Source of the DNA: Streptomyces sp. FH025
GTDB taxonomy: Bacteria; Actinomycetota; Actinomycetes; Streptomycetales; Streptomycetaceae
Assembly: GCF_017427025.1 (NCBI RefSeq)
Contig: NZ_JAFLNG010000007.1
Location: forward strand, 1 to 34,687
DNA length: 34,687 nucleotides
Direction of reading: 5' to 3'
Each line of letters begins with the position of its first letter. Positions within the stretch are counted from its first letter, which is position 1. The notes below the pieces were generated by a model. The model ran no database searches. It saw only the letters and a program-made list of their open reading frames with translations, and had not been told where the DNA came from. Positions 7,705 through 15,430 of the stretch are shown here, piece after piece. The position numbers and the translations under genes were made by a program.

Positions 7705-7871
7705 TCCGCCAACCCCGTTCGGTAGCCACCACCCCCACCCAACCGGTGGCAGCCGCACGACCGCTCGGGGTCCTCGCACGTCAGCGCCCGTTCCGCCCCG
7801 AAGGTGCCGATCCCGGCCCCCGGAACGCGGCGCGACCGCGCCCAGACGCGGTTTCCCGGAAGGACTCGTCC

Positions 7872-9509
7872 GTGAAGCGAAAGCTCGCAGCAGTCGCCGT
7901 ACTCTCCGCCACCGCCCTGCTCACCGGGATCGTCCAGGCGGGCACCGCCGCCACGGCCGGCGCGACCCCCGTCGCCGCGGTGCAGGCCGCCGACCAGCAC
8001 GCCGCCGCGATCGCCCTGGCCGGCGGCCAGTCCGGTCCGCTGGCCAGGGCCCTGGCCCTCGGCGGCCAGGAGCAGCTCGTCGCCAAGGACGCGGTGGTCG
8101 ACAAGGACGGCACCCGGCACCTGCGCTTCGAGCGCACGTACGCCGGACTGCCGGTGCTCGGCGGCGACCTGGTCGTCCACCAGAGCGCGGCCGGCGCGGT
8201 GAAGTCCGTGGACAAGGCCGTCACGACGAAGCTCGACCTGCCCAGCCTCAGCCCGAAGATCCCGGCGGACAAGGCCGCCGACCAGGCCACCGGCGCCGTC
8301 CAGGCCACCATAGGCATCGCCGCCGACAAGGACGAGTCCCCGCTGACCGCGGTGCACCAGACCGGCAAGGCCGAGCTGGTGGTCTGGGCCAACGACGGCA
8401 ACCCGCGCCTGGCCTACCGCACCACCGTCGAGGGCGTGCGCGCCGACGGCACCCCGAGCAGCCAGCTGCTGGTCACCGACGCCGCCACCGGCCAGGTGCT
8501 CTCCACCCACGAGCAGGTGCAGACCGCCGCCGGCTCCGGCACCGGCGTGTTCGTCGGCAACGTCCCGCTGACCACCACCCAGAGCGGCACCTCGTACCAG
8601 CTCAAGGACGCCACCCGCGGCGGCCAGTCCACCTACAGCCTGAGCAACAAGACCTCCGGCAGCGGCACCCTGGTCGCCAACTCCACCAACGTCTTCGGCA
8701 ATGGCCTGGTCTCCAACAAGGAGTCCGCCGCCGTGGACGCCCAGTACGGCGCGGCCACCACCTGGGACTTCTACAAGAACACCTTCGGCCGCAACGGCAT
8801 CAAGAACAACGGCGTCGGCGCCACCAGCCGGGTCCACTACGGCTCCAACTACGTCAACGCGTTCTGGAGCGACACCTGCTTCTGCATGACGTACGGCGAC
8901 GGCGCCAGCAACACCCACCCGCTCACCGAGCTGGACGTGGCCGGCCACGAGATGACCCACGGCGTCACCTCCGCCACCGCGGGCCTCAACTACTCGGGCG
9001 AGTCCGGCGGCCTCAACGAGGCCACCTCGGACATCTTCGGCAGCCTGGTCGAGTTCTACGCCAACCTGCCCTCCAACCCGCCGAACTACTGGCTCGGCGA
9101 GCTGATCAACATCAACGGCAACGGCACCCCGCTGCGCTACATGGACAAGCCCAGCAAGGACGGCGCCTCGGCGGACTACTGGTCCTCCTCGGTCGGCAAC
9201 CTGGACGTCCACTACTCCTCGGGCGTGGCCAACCACTTCTTCTACCTGCTGTCCGAGGGCAGCGGCGCGAAGACCATCAACGGCTTCAACTACAACAGCC
9301 CCACGTCCAACGGCTCGACGGTCACCGGCATCGGCCGGGACAAGGCCGCGCAGATCTGGTACCGCGCGCTGACCGTCTACTTCACCTCCACCACCAACTA
9401 CGCGAGCGCCCGCACCGGCACCCTGAAGGCCGCCGCGGACCTGTACGGCTCCGGCAGCGCCGAGTACAACGCGGTCGCGTCCGCGTGGAGCGGCGTCAAC
9501 GTCAACTGA
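7872..9509 (+). CDS. Secreted M4 neutral metalloprotease (thermolysin-like), copy 1
   Basis: This is a 545-residue preproprotein that hydrolyses proteins outside the cell with a zinc ion. The chosen GTG starts MKRKLAAVAVLSATALLTG, a typical signal peptide, with GGAAGGA 7 bases upstream; the frame stays open further up but without a signal or ribosome site. After the signal comes an FTP-type propeptide (YAGLPVLGGDLVVHQ), then PepSY-like sequence, and the mature enzyme from about residue 225. Zinc and catalysis: HEMTH at 359-363, GGLNEATSD with Glu383 as third ligand, and DVHYSSGVANHF with His447 as transition-state histidine. The end (WSGVNVN) is the normal end of the catalytic domain, with no extra C-terminal domain. 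It is followed by two hairpin terminators and a close paralogue. Confidence 0.93.
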   Translation: MKRKLAAVAVLSATALLTGIVQAGTAATAGATPVAAVQAADQHAAAIALAGGQSGPLARALALGGQEQLVAKDAVVDKDGTRHLRFERTYAGLPVLGGDLVVHQSAAGAVKSVDKAVTTKLDLPSLSPKIPADKAADQATGAVQATIGIAADKDESPLTAVHQTGKAELVVWANDGNPRLAYRTTVEGVRADGTPSSQLLVTDAATGQVLSTHEQVQTAAGSGTGVFVGNVPLTTTQSGTSYQLKDATRGGQSTYSLSNKTSGSGTLVANSTNVFGNGLVSNKESAAVDAQYGAATTWDFYKNTFGRNGIKNNGVGATSRVHYGSNYVNAFWSDTCFCMTYGDGASNTHPLTELDVAGHEMTHGVTSATAGLNYSGESGGLNEATSDIFGSLVEFYANLPSNPPNYWLGELININGNGTPLRYMDKPSKDGASADYWSSSVGNLDVHYSSGVANHFFYLLSEGSGAKTINGFNYNSPTSNGSTVTGIGRDKAAQIWYRALTVYFTSTTNYASARTGTLKAAADLYGSGSAEYNAVASAWSGVNVN

Positions 9510-9549
9510 CGCACGGCTGAAGCACATGGCTGAAGCACACGGCTGACGT

Positions 9550-9585
9550 ACGGCCTTGACGGCGCCCCGGCGCTGTCAAGGCCGT
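9550..9585 (+). terminator. First hairpin after M4 copy 1
   Basis: ACGGCCTTGACGGCGC pairs with GCGCTGTCAAGGCCGT (16 bp, one G-U) around CCCG, about 40 bases past the stop codon. Confidence 0.8.
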
Positions 9586-9613
9586 CCCGCTGGCGGAGTC
9601 CCGCCAGCGGGAC
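9584..9613 (+). terminator. Second hairpin after M4 copy 1
   Basis: GTCCCGCTGGCGG pairs perfectly with CCGCCAGCGGGAC around AGTC. It overlaps the first hairpin by 2 bases, making a tandem terminator that separates the two protease genes into different transcripts. Confidence 0.75.
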
Positions 9614-9673
9614 GAACCGCGGATTCCGGGCAATGGGCGGCAGCCGAACCATCCGTACCGGCACTGGCGACTC

Positions 9674-9726
9674 CTGGCCAATCCCCCGAGGCGCCCTGTC
9701 CTTTCCCACCACCGATTGTCATGCTT
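9674..9726 (+). promoter_or_regulatory. Upstream block of second M4 gene shared with first
   Basis: TGGCCAAT-N13-CTGTC-N12-CGATTGTCATGCTT, with the same spacings as at 7652-7704. This supports separate but co-ordinated transcription of the second protease gene. Confidence 0.5.
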
Positions 9727-9899
9727 CTGACCAAGCTCCCGTCCGACGCCCCGTCTCCCCCACCCGACGGGCAGGGCGTCGACAACCGCACGGGAGCGGC
9801 ACGTCCGCGCCCTACCGCCCCCAACGGCGCCAAACCCGGCGCCCCGGTACGCGGCGCACCCGCAGGCACCCGCGGGTCTCGTGGAAGGAACCCCCGTAC

Positions 9900-11528
9900 G
9901 TGAAGCGAAAGCTGACACTCCCGGCGGTACTGTCCGCCGCCGCCCTGCTCGCCGGGGTCGTCCAGATCGCCGCCGTCCCCGCCGCCCAGGCCGCCGCCCC
10001 GGCGCCCGACCGGCAGACGGCCGCGCCGCTCGCGCTGGCCGCCGGGCAGAGCGCACCGCTCGCCCGGGCCCTGGCCCTCGGCGGCCAGGAGCAGCTGGTC
10101 GCCAAGGACGCGGTGGTCGACAAGGACGGCACCCGGCACCTGCGCTACGAGCGCACGTACGCCGGACTGCCGGTGCTCGGCGGCGACCTGGTCGTCCACC
10201 AGCGCCCGGACGGCTCGGTCGGCTCGGTGGACCGGGCCTTCACCGGACAGCTGTCGGTGCCCAGCCTCACCCCGGGCCTCGCCGCGCCCCAGGCCGCCGA
10301 GCGGGCCACCGCCGCAGTGCGGGCGACCGTCGGCCTGGCCGCCGACCGGGACGAGTCCGCGCTCAGCCGGGTCGACGGCGCCGGCGCGCCCGAGCTGGTG
10401 ATCTGGGCCGCCGACGGCACCCCGCGGCTGGCCCACCGCACGGTGGTGCGCGGCGAGCGGACCGACGGCACCCCGAGCCGTCAGGAGGTCGTCACCGACG
10501 CCGCCACCGGCCAGGTGCTGTCCAGCCAGGAGCAGGTGCAGACCGCGACCGGCACCGGCAAGGGCGTCAACGTCGGCACCGTCACGCTGACCACCACCCA
10601 GAGCGGCACCTCGTACCAGCTCAAGGACGCCACCCGGGGCAACCAGTCCACCACCGACCTCAAGGGCGGCACCTCGGGCAGCGGCACGCTGTTCGCCAAC
10701 ACCACCAACTCCTGGGGCAACGGCTCGCCCTCCAACCGCGAATCCGCCGCCGTGGACGCCCAGTTCGGGGCGGCCGCCACCTGGGACTACTACAAGAGCA
10801 CCTTCGGCCGCAACGGCATCAAGAACAACGGCGTCGGCGCCGCCAGCCGGGTCCACTACAGCTCGAACTACGTCAACGCGTTCTGGGACGACTCCTGCTT
10901 CTGCATGACGTACGGCGACGGTGCCAGCAACACCCACCCGCTGACCGCCATCGACGTCTCCGGCCACGAGATGAGCCACGGCGTCACCTCGGCCACCGCC
11001 GGCCTGATCTACTCGGGCGAGTCCGGCGGCCTCAACGAGGCCACCTCGGACATCTTCGGCACCATGGTCGAGTGGTACGCCAACCTGCCCGCCGACCCGC
11101 CGGACTACCTGATCGGCGAGAAGCTCAACATCAACGGCAACGGCACCCCGCTGCGCTACATGGACAAGCCCAGCAAGGACGGCGCCTCGGCCGACTCCTG
11201 GTACTCGGGCGTCGGCAACAAGGACGTCCACTACTCCTCGGGCGTCGCCAACCACTTCTTCTACCTGCTGTCCGAGGGCAGCGGCGCCAAGGTGATCAAC
11301 GGGGTCAGCTACAACAGCCCGACCTCCAACGGCTCGACGGTCACCGGCATCGGCCGGACCAAGGCGGCCGCGATCTGGTACCGCGCGCTGACCGTCTACT
11401 TCACCTCCACCACCAACTACAAGGCCGCCCGCACCGGCACCCTCAAGGCCGCGTCCGACCTGTACGGCGCCACCAGCGCCGAGTACAAGGCGGTGGCGGC
11501 GGCCTGGAGCGGGGTCAACGTCAACTGA
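9900..11528 (+). CDS. Secreted M4 neutral metalloprotease (thermolysin-like), copy 2
   Basis: This is a 542-residue preproprotein and a close paralogue of copy 1 along its whole length. The GTG start begins MKRKLTLPAVLSAAALLAG, a signal peptide, with GGAAGGA about 10 bases upstream. The FTP propeptide motif YAGLPVLGGDLVVHQ is identical to copy 1. Active site: HEMSH at 356-360, Glu380 in GGLNEATSD and His444 in DVHYSSGVANHF. The catalytic half is more alike between copies than the propeptide, where acidic and basic residues have changed. The third variable residue of HExxH is Ser instead of Thr, which M4 enzymes tolerate. It probably arose by tandem duplication with the upstream region included. 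It is followed by a shared terminator facing the second DUF3817 gene. Confidence 0.93.
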   Translation: MKRKLTLPAVLSAAALLAGVVQIAAVPAAQAAAPAPDRQTAAPLALAAGQSAPLARALALGGQEQLVAKDAVVDKDGTRHLRYERTYAGLPVLGGDLVVHQRPDGSVGSVDRAFTGQLSVPSLTPGLAAPQAAERATAAVRATVGLAADRDESALSRVDGAGAPELVIWAADGTPRLAHRTVVRGERTDGTPSRQEVVTDAATGQVLSSQEQVQTATGTGKGVNVGTVTLTTTQSGTSYQLKDATRGNQSTTDLKGGTSGSGTLFANTTNSWGNGSPSNRESAAVDAQFGAAATWDYYKSTFGRNGIKNNGVGAASRVHYSSNYVNAFWDDSCFCMTYGDGASNTHPLTAIDVSGHEMSHGVTSATAGLIYSGESGGLNEATSDIFGTMVEWYANLPADPPDYLIGEKLNINGNGTPLRYMDKPSKDGASADSWYSGVGNKDVHYSSGVANHFFYLLSEGSGAKVINGVSYNSPTSNGSTVTGIGRTKAAAIWYRALTVYFTSTTNYKAARTGTLKAASDLYGATSAEYKAVAAAWSGVNVN

Positions 11529-11558
11529 CCCCCCTGAGCCACTCCCGGTAAGAAACGG

Positions 11559-11607
11559 CGACAGGCTGCCGCGGCCCTTTGGGAGAGGAGGCCGTGGCAG
11601 CCTGTCG
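11559..11607. terminator. Shared terminator between M4 copy 2 and DUF3817 copy 2
   Basis: CGACAGGCTGCCGCGGCC pairs with GGCCGTGGCAGCCTGTCG (18 bp, one wobble) around a 13-base loop. It lies between two convergent genes and can end transcription from both sides. Confidence 0.8.
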
Positions 11608-11630
11608 ACCGTCCACGAGAGCGGGAGGGA

Positions 11631-11942
11631 CTACGCGGCGGCGGGCTTCAGCTCGCCGCGCTCCTCACGGGAGAGCATCCGCTCGGCGAAGAAGCCGCCG
11701 GTGGGCAGCACCGAGAGGACGAACAGCAGGACGCCGCGCTTGACGTCCCACTTCTGCGCCTGCCACGCCTGGATCCAGAAGACCACGTACAGGATGAACA
11801 GGATCCCGTGGACCATGCCCATCACCGGGACGGCGTCGAAGGACGTGGTCCGCTTCAGCACCGAGCAGATCAGCAGCAGGATGAAGGAGATCCCCTCGGG
11901 AGCGGAGATCAGGCGCAGGCGGTGGACGGCGCTGCTGTTCAC
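11631..11942 (-). CDS. DUF3817 integral membrane protein (copy 2)
   Basis: This is a 103-residue protein. The chosen GTG (VNSSAVHRLRLISAPEG) has GAGGT 7 bases upstream; the 46 extra codons of the longer frame are low complexity. Three hydrophobic helices are visible: ISFILLLICSVL, then MVHGILFILYVVFWIQAW with the conserved His-Gly, then GVLLFVLSVLPTGGFF. The tail ends basic and Ala-rich. It is a distant paralogue of the DUF3817 protein at 6420-6761, sharing the three-helix layout and the VHG/LHG motif but little else. Function unknown. It stands alone between terminators. Confidence 0.82.
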   Translation of the reverse strand: MNSSAVHRLRLISAPEGISFILLLICSVLKRTTSFDAVPVMGMVHGILFILYVVFWIQAWQAQKWDVKRGVLLFVLSVLPTGGFFAERMLSREERGELKPAAA

Positions 11943-12243
11943 GATGGATACCTCAATACGTGGGGTCGGAGGCGTGGGCACGCTTGCACGCTTGTGAAGC
12001 GACTCACAAGCCTTCCGGCCATTATCGCCGAGCACACGTCCGAGCCCCGGGCCGGGGGTGGCCACCGTGCCCGATCTCACAGCCCCTGCCGTCCGATGTC
12101 ACGGCCCGGCCCTCCGATGTCACAGCTGCGCCCCGGATTCGCGACCGAGCGCGACGATCCGTCGCCCGCACCCCCTATCCTCGTGCCGCGCGCGCCCACC
12201 GATCCGGGCGCCGCGGGCATCGCACTCGGGGGGTAGCCACCAC
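11943..12243. other. Divergent promoter region with three phased repeats
   Basis: This is 301 bases between the minus-strand DUF3817 copy 2 and the plus-strand DUF2127 gene. It contains three CCGATSTCACRGC repeats at 12071-12126 and a TATCCT -10-like box at 12176-12181. No gene is seen. Confidence 0.6.
12071..12126. repeat. Three CCGATSTCACRGC direct repeats, 21-22 bp apart
   Basis: Copies begin at 12071, 12093 and 12114 (CCGATCTCACAGC, CCGATGTCACGGC, CCGATGTCACAGC). The 22 and 21 base steps put all three on the same face of the DNA, two turns apart, as expected for co-operative binding of a regulator. They lie between two divergent membrane-protein genes. Confidence 0.5.
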
Positions 12244-13041
12244 ATGTTCAAGCGCGACTGGAACCGCAGGACCTGCGCCAAGCGCGGCCACATCACCTAC
12301 GCGCCGGCCGAGCCCGAGCTCGCCTCCCGGCTGCACGCCACCACCGCCCTCGGCGACGCCTGGCGCTGCCTGCGCTGCGGCGACTTCGCGCTCGGCGACC
12401 CGCACGGGTCCGGCCCGGCGGAGAACGCCCCGCTGGTGCCGCGCGGCAAGGCGCTGCGGGACCTCTTCATCCTGCGCTTCCTGGCCGTCGAGCGGGTGCT
12501 GCGCGGCATCGTGATCATCCTGATCGCATGGGGCGTCTGGAAGTTCTCCAACAGCCAGGACGCGGTGCACCGGGTCTTCGACGAGGACCTCACGGTGTTC
12601 AGGCCGGTCGCCGACCACTTCCACTGGGACCTCGAACACGCCCCGATCGTCGAGACGATCCGCAAGACCTTCGGCTTCCAGAAGAAGACCCTGCTGATCG
12701 TCGCGGGCGCGCTGGTGGCCTACGCGGTGATCGAGATCGTCGAGGCGGTCGGCCTCTGGCTGAACAAGCGCTGGGCCGAGTACCTGACCGTGGTCGCCAC
12801 CGCCGCCTTCCTGCCGCTGGAGGGCTACGAGCTGAGCCACCACGTCAGCGCGGTGAAGATCTGCACCCTGGTGCTGAACATCGCGGCGGTGCTCTGGATC
12901 ATGCTCTCCAAGCGGCTGTTCGGCCTGCGCGGCGGCGTGGTGGCCTTCGAGGCGGAGCGCCACTCGGCCTCGCTGCTGGAGGTCGAGGAGGCGGCCGGCA
13001 CCGTCCCGCACCCCGGCCACGGGGCGCACGCGCGGGCGTGA
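12244..13041 (+). CDS. DUF2127-type membrane protein with N-terminal Cys/His cluster
   Basis: This is a 265-residue protein starting at ATG 12244 (MFKRDWNRRTC); no strong ribosome site is visible, and longer forms are low complexity. Residues 11-45 contain Cys11, His16, Cys42 and Cys45 (CLRCGD), a possible zinc-binding knuckle. Hydrophobic helices follow at about 75-97, 150-171, 178-195 and 204-223. The segment KKTLLIVAGALVAYAVIEIVEAVGL is typical of DUF2127, a family of unknown function. The C-terminal 30 residues are hydrophilic and probably cytoplasmic. It ends 111 bases before the first AIM24 gene and is read in the same direction, but the -10-like box before that operon suggests a separate transcript. 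Confidence 0.75.
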   Translation: MFKRDWNRRTCAKRGHITYAPAEPELASRLHATTALGDAWRCLRCGDFALGDPHGSGPAENAPLVPRGKALRDLFILRFLAVERVLRGIVIILIAWGVWKFSNSQDAVHRVFDEDLTVFRPVADHFHWDLEHAPIVETIRKTFGFQKKTLLIVAGALVAYAVIEIVEAVGLWLNKRWAEYLTVVATAAFLPLEGYELSHHVSAVKICTLVLNIAAVLWIMLSKRLFGLRGGVVAFEAERHSASLLEVEEAAGTVPHPGHGAHARA

Positions 13042-13140
13042 GCGGCGCCGAGCCGGCGTGACCGGCGCGTTTTCGACGGCTTTTCGACAGCCCGGTGACG
13101 GTTCGCCCCGTCCCTCTCGCCCGGCCGTGCCCATCACGGC

Positions 13141-13146
13141 TAGATT
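13141..13146 (+). promoter_or_regulatory. -10 box TAGATT placed for a leaderless AIM24 mRNA
   Basis: TAGATT is close to the actinobacterial -10 consensus. It is followed by exactly six bases and the GTG of the first AIM24 gene, which has no ribosome site. A clear -35 is not seen. Confidence 0.5.
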
Positions 13147-13152
13147 GCGGCC

Positions 13153-13791
13153 GTGGCACAGTTCAGACTCCAGGGATCGCGGGTGCTCGCCGTCGAGTTG
13201 GCCGGAGAGGCCGTCAAGGCCCGGCACGGCTCGATGGTCGCCTACACCGGTCAGATGACCTTCAAGAAGCTCACCGGCGGCGGGGACGGGCTGCGCGGCA
13301 TGGTCACCCGCCGCCTCACCGGCGAGCGGATGACCGTCATGGAGGTGAAGGGGCAGGGCACCTGCTACTTCGCCGACCAGGCCACCGAGATCAACCTGGT
13401 CCGCCTCGACGGCGAGGCGCTCTACGTCGAGGCGGACAACCTGCTCTGCACCGAGGCCGCCCTGCACACCGGCACCAGCTTCACCGGGCTGAACGGCGTC
13501 TCCTCCGGCAACGGCCTCTTCACCACCAAGGTGGAGGGCCGCGGCTGGGCCGCCGTCACCTCCAACGGGCCGGCCGTCATCCTGCGGGTCGGCAAGGACA
13601 TGCCGCTGCGGGTCGACCCGGGCGCGTACATCGCGCACACCGGCAGCCTGCACCGCAGCCTCAAGTCGGGGGCGGGCTGGACCACGGTGATCGGTGAGGG
13701 CGGCGGCGAGGCCGTGCAGATCGAGTTCACCGGCGAGGGCCTGGTGTACGTCCAGCCCTCGGAGCGGGCCACCGTCGGGGGTGACGTCTGA
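13153..13791 (+). CDS. AIM24 family protein (first of three)
   Basis: This is a 212-residue protein of the AIM24/TIGR00266-like beta-helix family. The name comes from yeast mitochondrial Aim24, where the family was linked to inner-membrane organisation; the bacterial role is unclear. Visible family features are the early HGSMVAYTGQMTFKK stretch, GQGTCYFADQATEINLVRL, ETLYVEADNLL-like LYVEADNLLC, and the late VDPGAYIAHTGSL followed by GEGLVYVQPSER. No signal peptide or membrane helix is present, so it is probably cytoplasmic. The GTG start has no ribosome site but a well-placed -10 box. The stop shares one base with the next start (TGATG). Confidence 0.85.
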   Translation: MAQFRLQGSRVLAVELAGEAVKARHGSMVAYTGQMTFKKLTGGGDGLRGMVTRRLTGERMTVMEVKGQGTCYFADQATEINLVRLDGEALYVEADNLLCTEAALHTGTSFTGLNGVSSGNGLFTTKVEGRGWAAVTSNGPAVILRVGKDMPLRVDPGAYIAHTGSLHRSLKSGAGWTTVIGEGGGEAVQIEFTGEGLVYVQPSERATVGGDV

Positions 13792-14441
13792 TGGGCTTCA
13801 CCCGGATCAACGGGAAGATGGTCGAGGCCCAGGTGGTACCGGGGCAGCGGCTGTTCAGCCAGCGCGGCGCGATGCTCGCGTACACCGGGGACGTCCGGTT
13901 CACCCCGAACATCACCGGCGGGCAGGGCGGGGTGATGTCGATGATCGGCCGCCGGGTCGCCAACGAGGACACCCCGCTGATGACCGTGGAGGGGCAGGGC
14001 CGGGTGATGTTCGGCCACGGCGGCCACCACGTCCACGTGATCGACCTGGCCGGCGAGACCCTGTTCGTCGAGGCGGACCGGCTGCTCGCCTTCGAGGGCA
14101 CGCTGCGGCAGTCCACCGTGTTCCTCGGCTCGCAGGGCGGGGTGATGGGCATGGTGCGCGGCCAGGTCAGCGGCCAGGGGCTGTTCACCACCCGGCTGGA
14201 AGGCCACGGCTCGGTCGCGGTGATGGCCCACGGCGGCGTCTTCGAGCTGCCGATCGTCCCCGGCCAACCGGTGCACGTCGACCCGCAGGCGTACGTGGCG
14301 CACCGCGGCGAGGTGCGCAACAAGCTGTCCACGGCGATCGGTTGGCGCGAGATGATCGGCCGCGGCTCGGGCGAGGCGTTCCAGCTGGAGCTGTCCGGGC
14401 AGGGCGCGGTGTACGTCCAGGCGAGCGAGGAGAAGCTCTGA
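13791..14441 (+). CDS. AIM24 family protein (second of three)
   Basis: This is a 216-residue protein whose ATG overlaps the preceding stop by one base (TGATG), so translation is probably coupled. It shares the fold features of the first copy: GAMLAYTGDVRF, GHHVHVIDLAGETLFVEADRLLAF, VDPQAYVAHRGEV and GQGAVYVQASEEKL. It differs by a Gly/Met-rich loop (GGVMSMIGRRVANED and GGVMGMVRGQVSGQG). No membrane segment is seen. The three proteins have diverged strongly while staying adjacent, which suggests a complex of unlike subunits, as an inference. Confidence 0.85.
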   Translation: MGFTRINGKMVEAQVVPGQRLFSQRGAMLAYTGDVRFTPNITGGQGGVMSMIGRRVANEDTPLMTVEGQGRVMFGHGGHHVHVIDLAGETLFVEADRLLAFEGTLRQSTVFLGSQGGVMGMVRGQVSGQGLFTTRLEGHGSVAVMAHGGVFELPIVPGQPVHVDPQAYVAHRGEVRNKLSTAIGWREMIGRGSGEAFQLELSGQGAVYVQASEEKL

Positions 14442-15391
14442 TGTCCTACCCTCCGCAGCCGCCGCAGTCCCCGTACGGGGGGTACGGGCAGTCTCCGCAC
14501 GACCAGCCGACCCAGCCCGGCTTCGCGGTGCCGCCACCCCCTCCCCAACCTCCGTACGCCCAGGAGCAGTTCGGCGGACCCCAGGCCCCGCTGCCGACCG
14601 CGTACGACACCGCCCGGGGCCCGGTGGTGCACGACGCGTACAGCCTGCCGGCCAACGACAACGTCAACCCGTACGCCTTCGCGGTCGAGCTGAACGGCTC
14701 CTACTTCCTGCAGAAGGGCAAGATGGTCGCGTACTACGGCGACATCACCTTCCGCGGCGTCGGCGCCGGGATGGTCGACCGGGTGCTCGGGCAGCACTTC
14801 AACTCGCCGCTGCACGCGGCGGACTGGGTGGTCGCCCAGGGCCGGGGCAAGCTGCTGCTGGCCGACCGCGCCTTCGACCTGAACTCGTACGACCTGGACG
14901 ACGGCAACCTGACCGTCCGCTCCGGCAACCTGCTCGCCTTCGACCCGACGCTGCGGCTCAAGCAGTCGATCATCCCGGGCTTCCTGACCCTGATCGGCAC
15001 CGGCCGCTTCGTCGCCGCCTCCAACGGCCCGGTGCACTTCGTCGAGCCGCCGATCCGGGTGGACCCGCAGGCACTGGTCGGCTGGGCGGACTGCCCGGCG
15101 CCGTGCCACCACTACGACCACGAGTACCTGCACGGGGTGGTGGGCGGCCTGCGGCGGCTGACCGGGATCGGCGGGGCCTCCGGCGAGGAGCACCAGTTCG
15201 AGTTCATCGGCGCCGGGCAGGTGCTGTTGCAGTCCAGCGAGCGACTGATCGCCGAACGCCCGGTCGGTCAGGTGGACGCCGAGGCGGGCGTCCCGGTCGG
15301 CGGGGTGCCCACCCAGCCGGGCCACGGCGGCAACCCCAACACTCCGGGGCTCGGTAACCTGGGCGACATCAGCAGGCGATTCGGCCTCTAA
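14441..15391 (+). CDS. AIM24 family protein with Pro/Gly/Gln-rich N-terminus (third of three)
   Basis: This is a 316-residue protein whose ATG again overlaps the previous stop by one base (TGATG). Residues 1-50 are low complexity, with repeated Pro, Tyr, Gln and Gly (SPYGGYGQSP, PPPPPQPPYAQ), and are probably disordered. From about residue 70 the AIM24 domain follows: KMVAYYGDITFRG, LTVRSGNLLAF, GTGRFVAASNGPVHFVEPPI, VDPQALVGWADCPAPCHHYD and GAGQVLLQSSER. The Cys/His cluster DCPAPCHHYDHEYLH is absent from the two sister proteins and might hold a metal. The C-terminus ends GLGNLGDISRRFGL after a Gly/Asn-rich linker. It ends just before the second MarR promoter. Confidence 0.85.
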   Translation: MSYPPQPPQSPYGGYGQSPHDQPTQPGFAVPPPPPQPPYAQEQFGGPQAPLPTAYDTARGPVVHDAYSLPANDNVNPYAFAVELNGSYFLQKGKMVAYYGDITFRGVGAGMVDRVLGQHFNSPLHAADWVVAQGRGKLLLADRAFDLNSYDLDDGNLTVRSGNLLAFDPTLRLKQSIIPGFLTLIGTGRFVAASNGPVHFVEPPIRVDPQALVGWADCPAPCHHYDHEYLHGVVGGLRRLTGIGGASGEEHQFEFIGAGQVLLQSSERLIAERPVGQVDAEAGVPVGGVPTQPGHGGNPNTPGLGNLGDISRRFGL

Positions 15392-15392
15392 A

Positions 15393-15424
15393 GTTGTACA
15401 ACATTGAACTAAACCGGGTACACT
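15393..15424 (+). promoter_or_regulatory. MarR promoter: palindrome GTTGTACAAC and -10 TACACT
   Basis: The perfect palindrome GTTGTACAAC (15393-15402) contains TTGTAC, usable as a -35, 19 bases before TACACT (15419-15424). The ATG follows six bases after the -10 box. The palindrome overlapping the promoter is a likely autoregulatory MarR site. The site begins at the stop codon of the AIM24 operon. Confidence 0.6.
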
Positions 15425-15430
15425 GTGCCC

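Larger units (their letters stand above)
7375..7871. other. Divergent regulatory region, MarR gene / first M4 protease
   Basis: This is 497 bases without a supported gene. The part from about 7600 to 7710 is clearly lower in GC than its surroundings. It holds the upstream block shared with the second protease gene (TGGCCAAT, then CTGTC, then CGATTGTCATGCTT). The minus-strand part next to the MarR start holds its -10-like TACGGT box. Confidence 0.6.
9510..9899. other. Spacer between the two M4 genes
   Basis: This is 390 bases. It begins with a short repeated segment (GGCTGAAGCACA twice near 9516-9541), then the tandem terminators, then the shared upstream block at 9674-9726 and a leader of about 170 bases. 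No gene is seen. Confidence 0.6.

Noticed and set aside
7686-7871. N-terminal extension of the first M4 protease
   Set aside because: It would bury the signal peptide 62 residues in; GTG 7872 has a good ribosome site and the paralogue starts at the same point.
7677-11255. Long antisense frames across both M4 proteases
   Set aside because: They are shadow frames caused by codon bias; the sense strand shows complete active sites and signal peptides.
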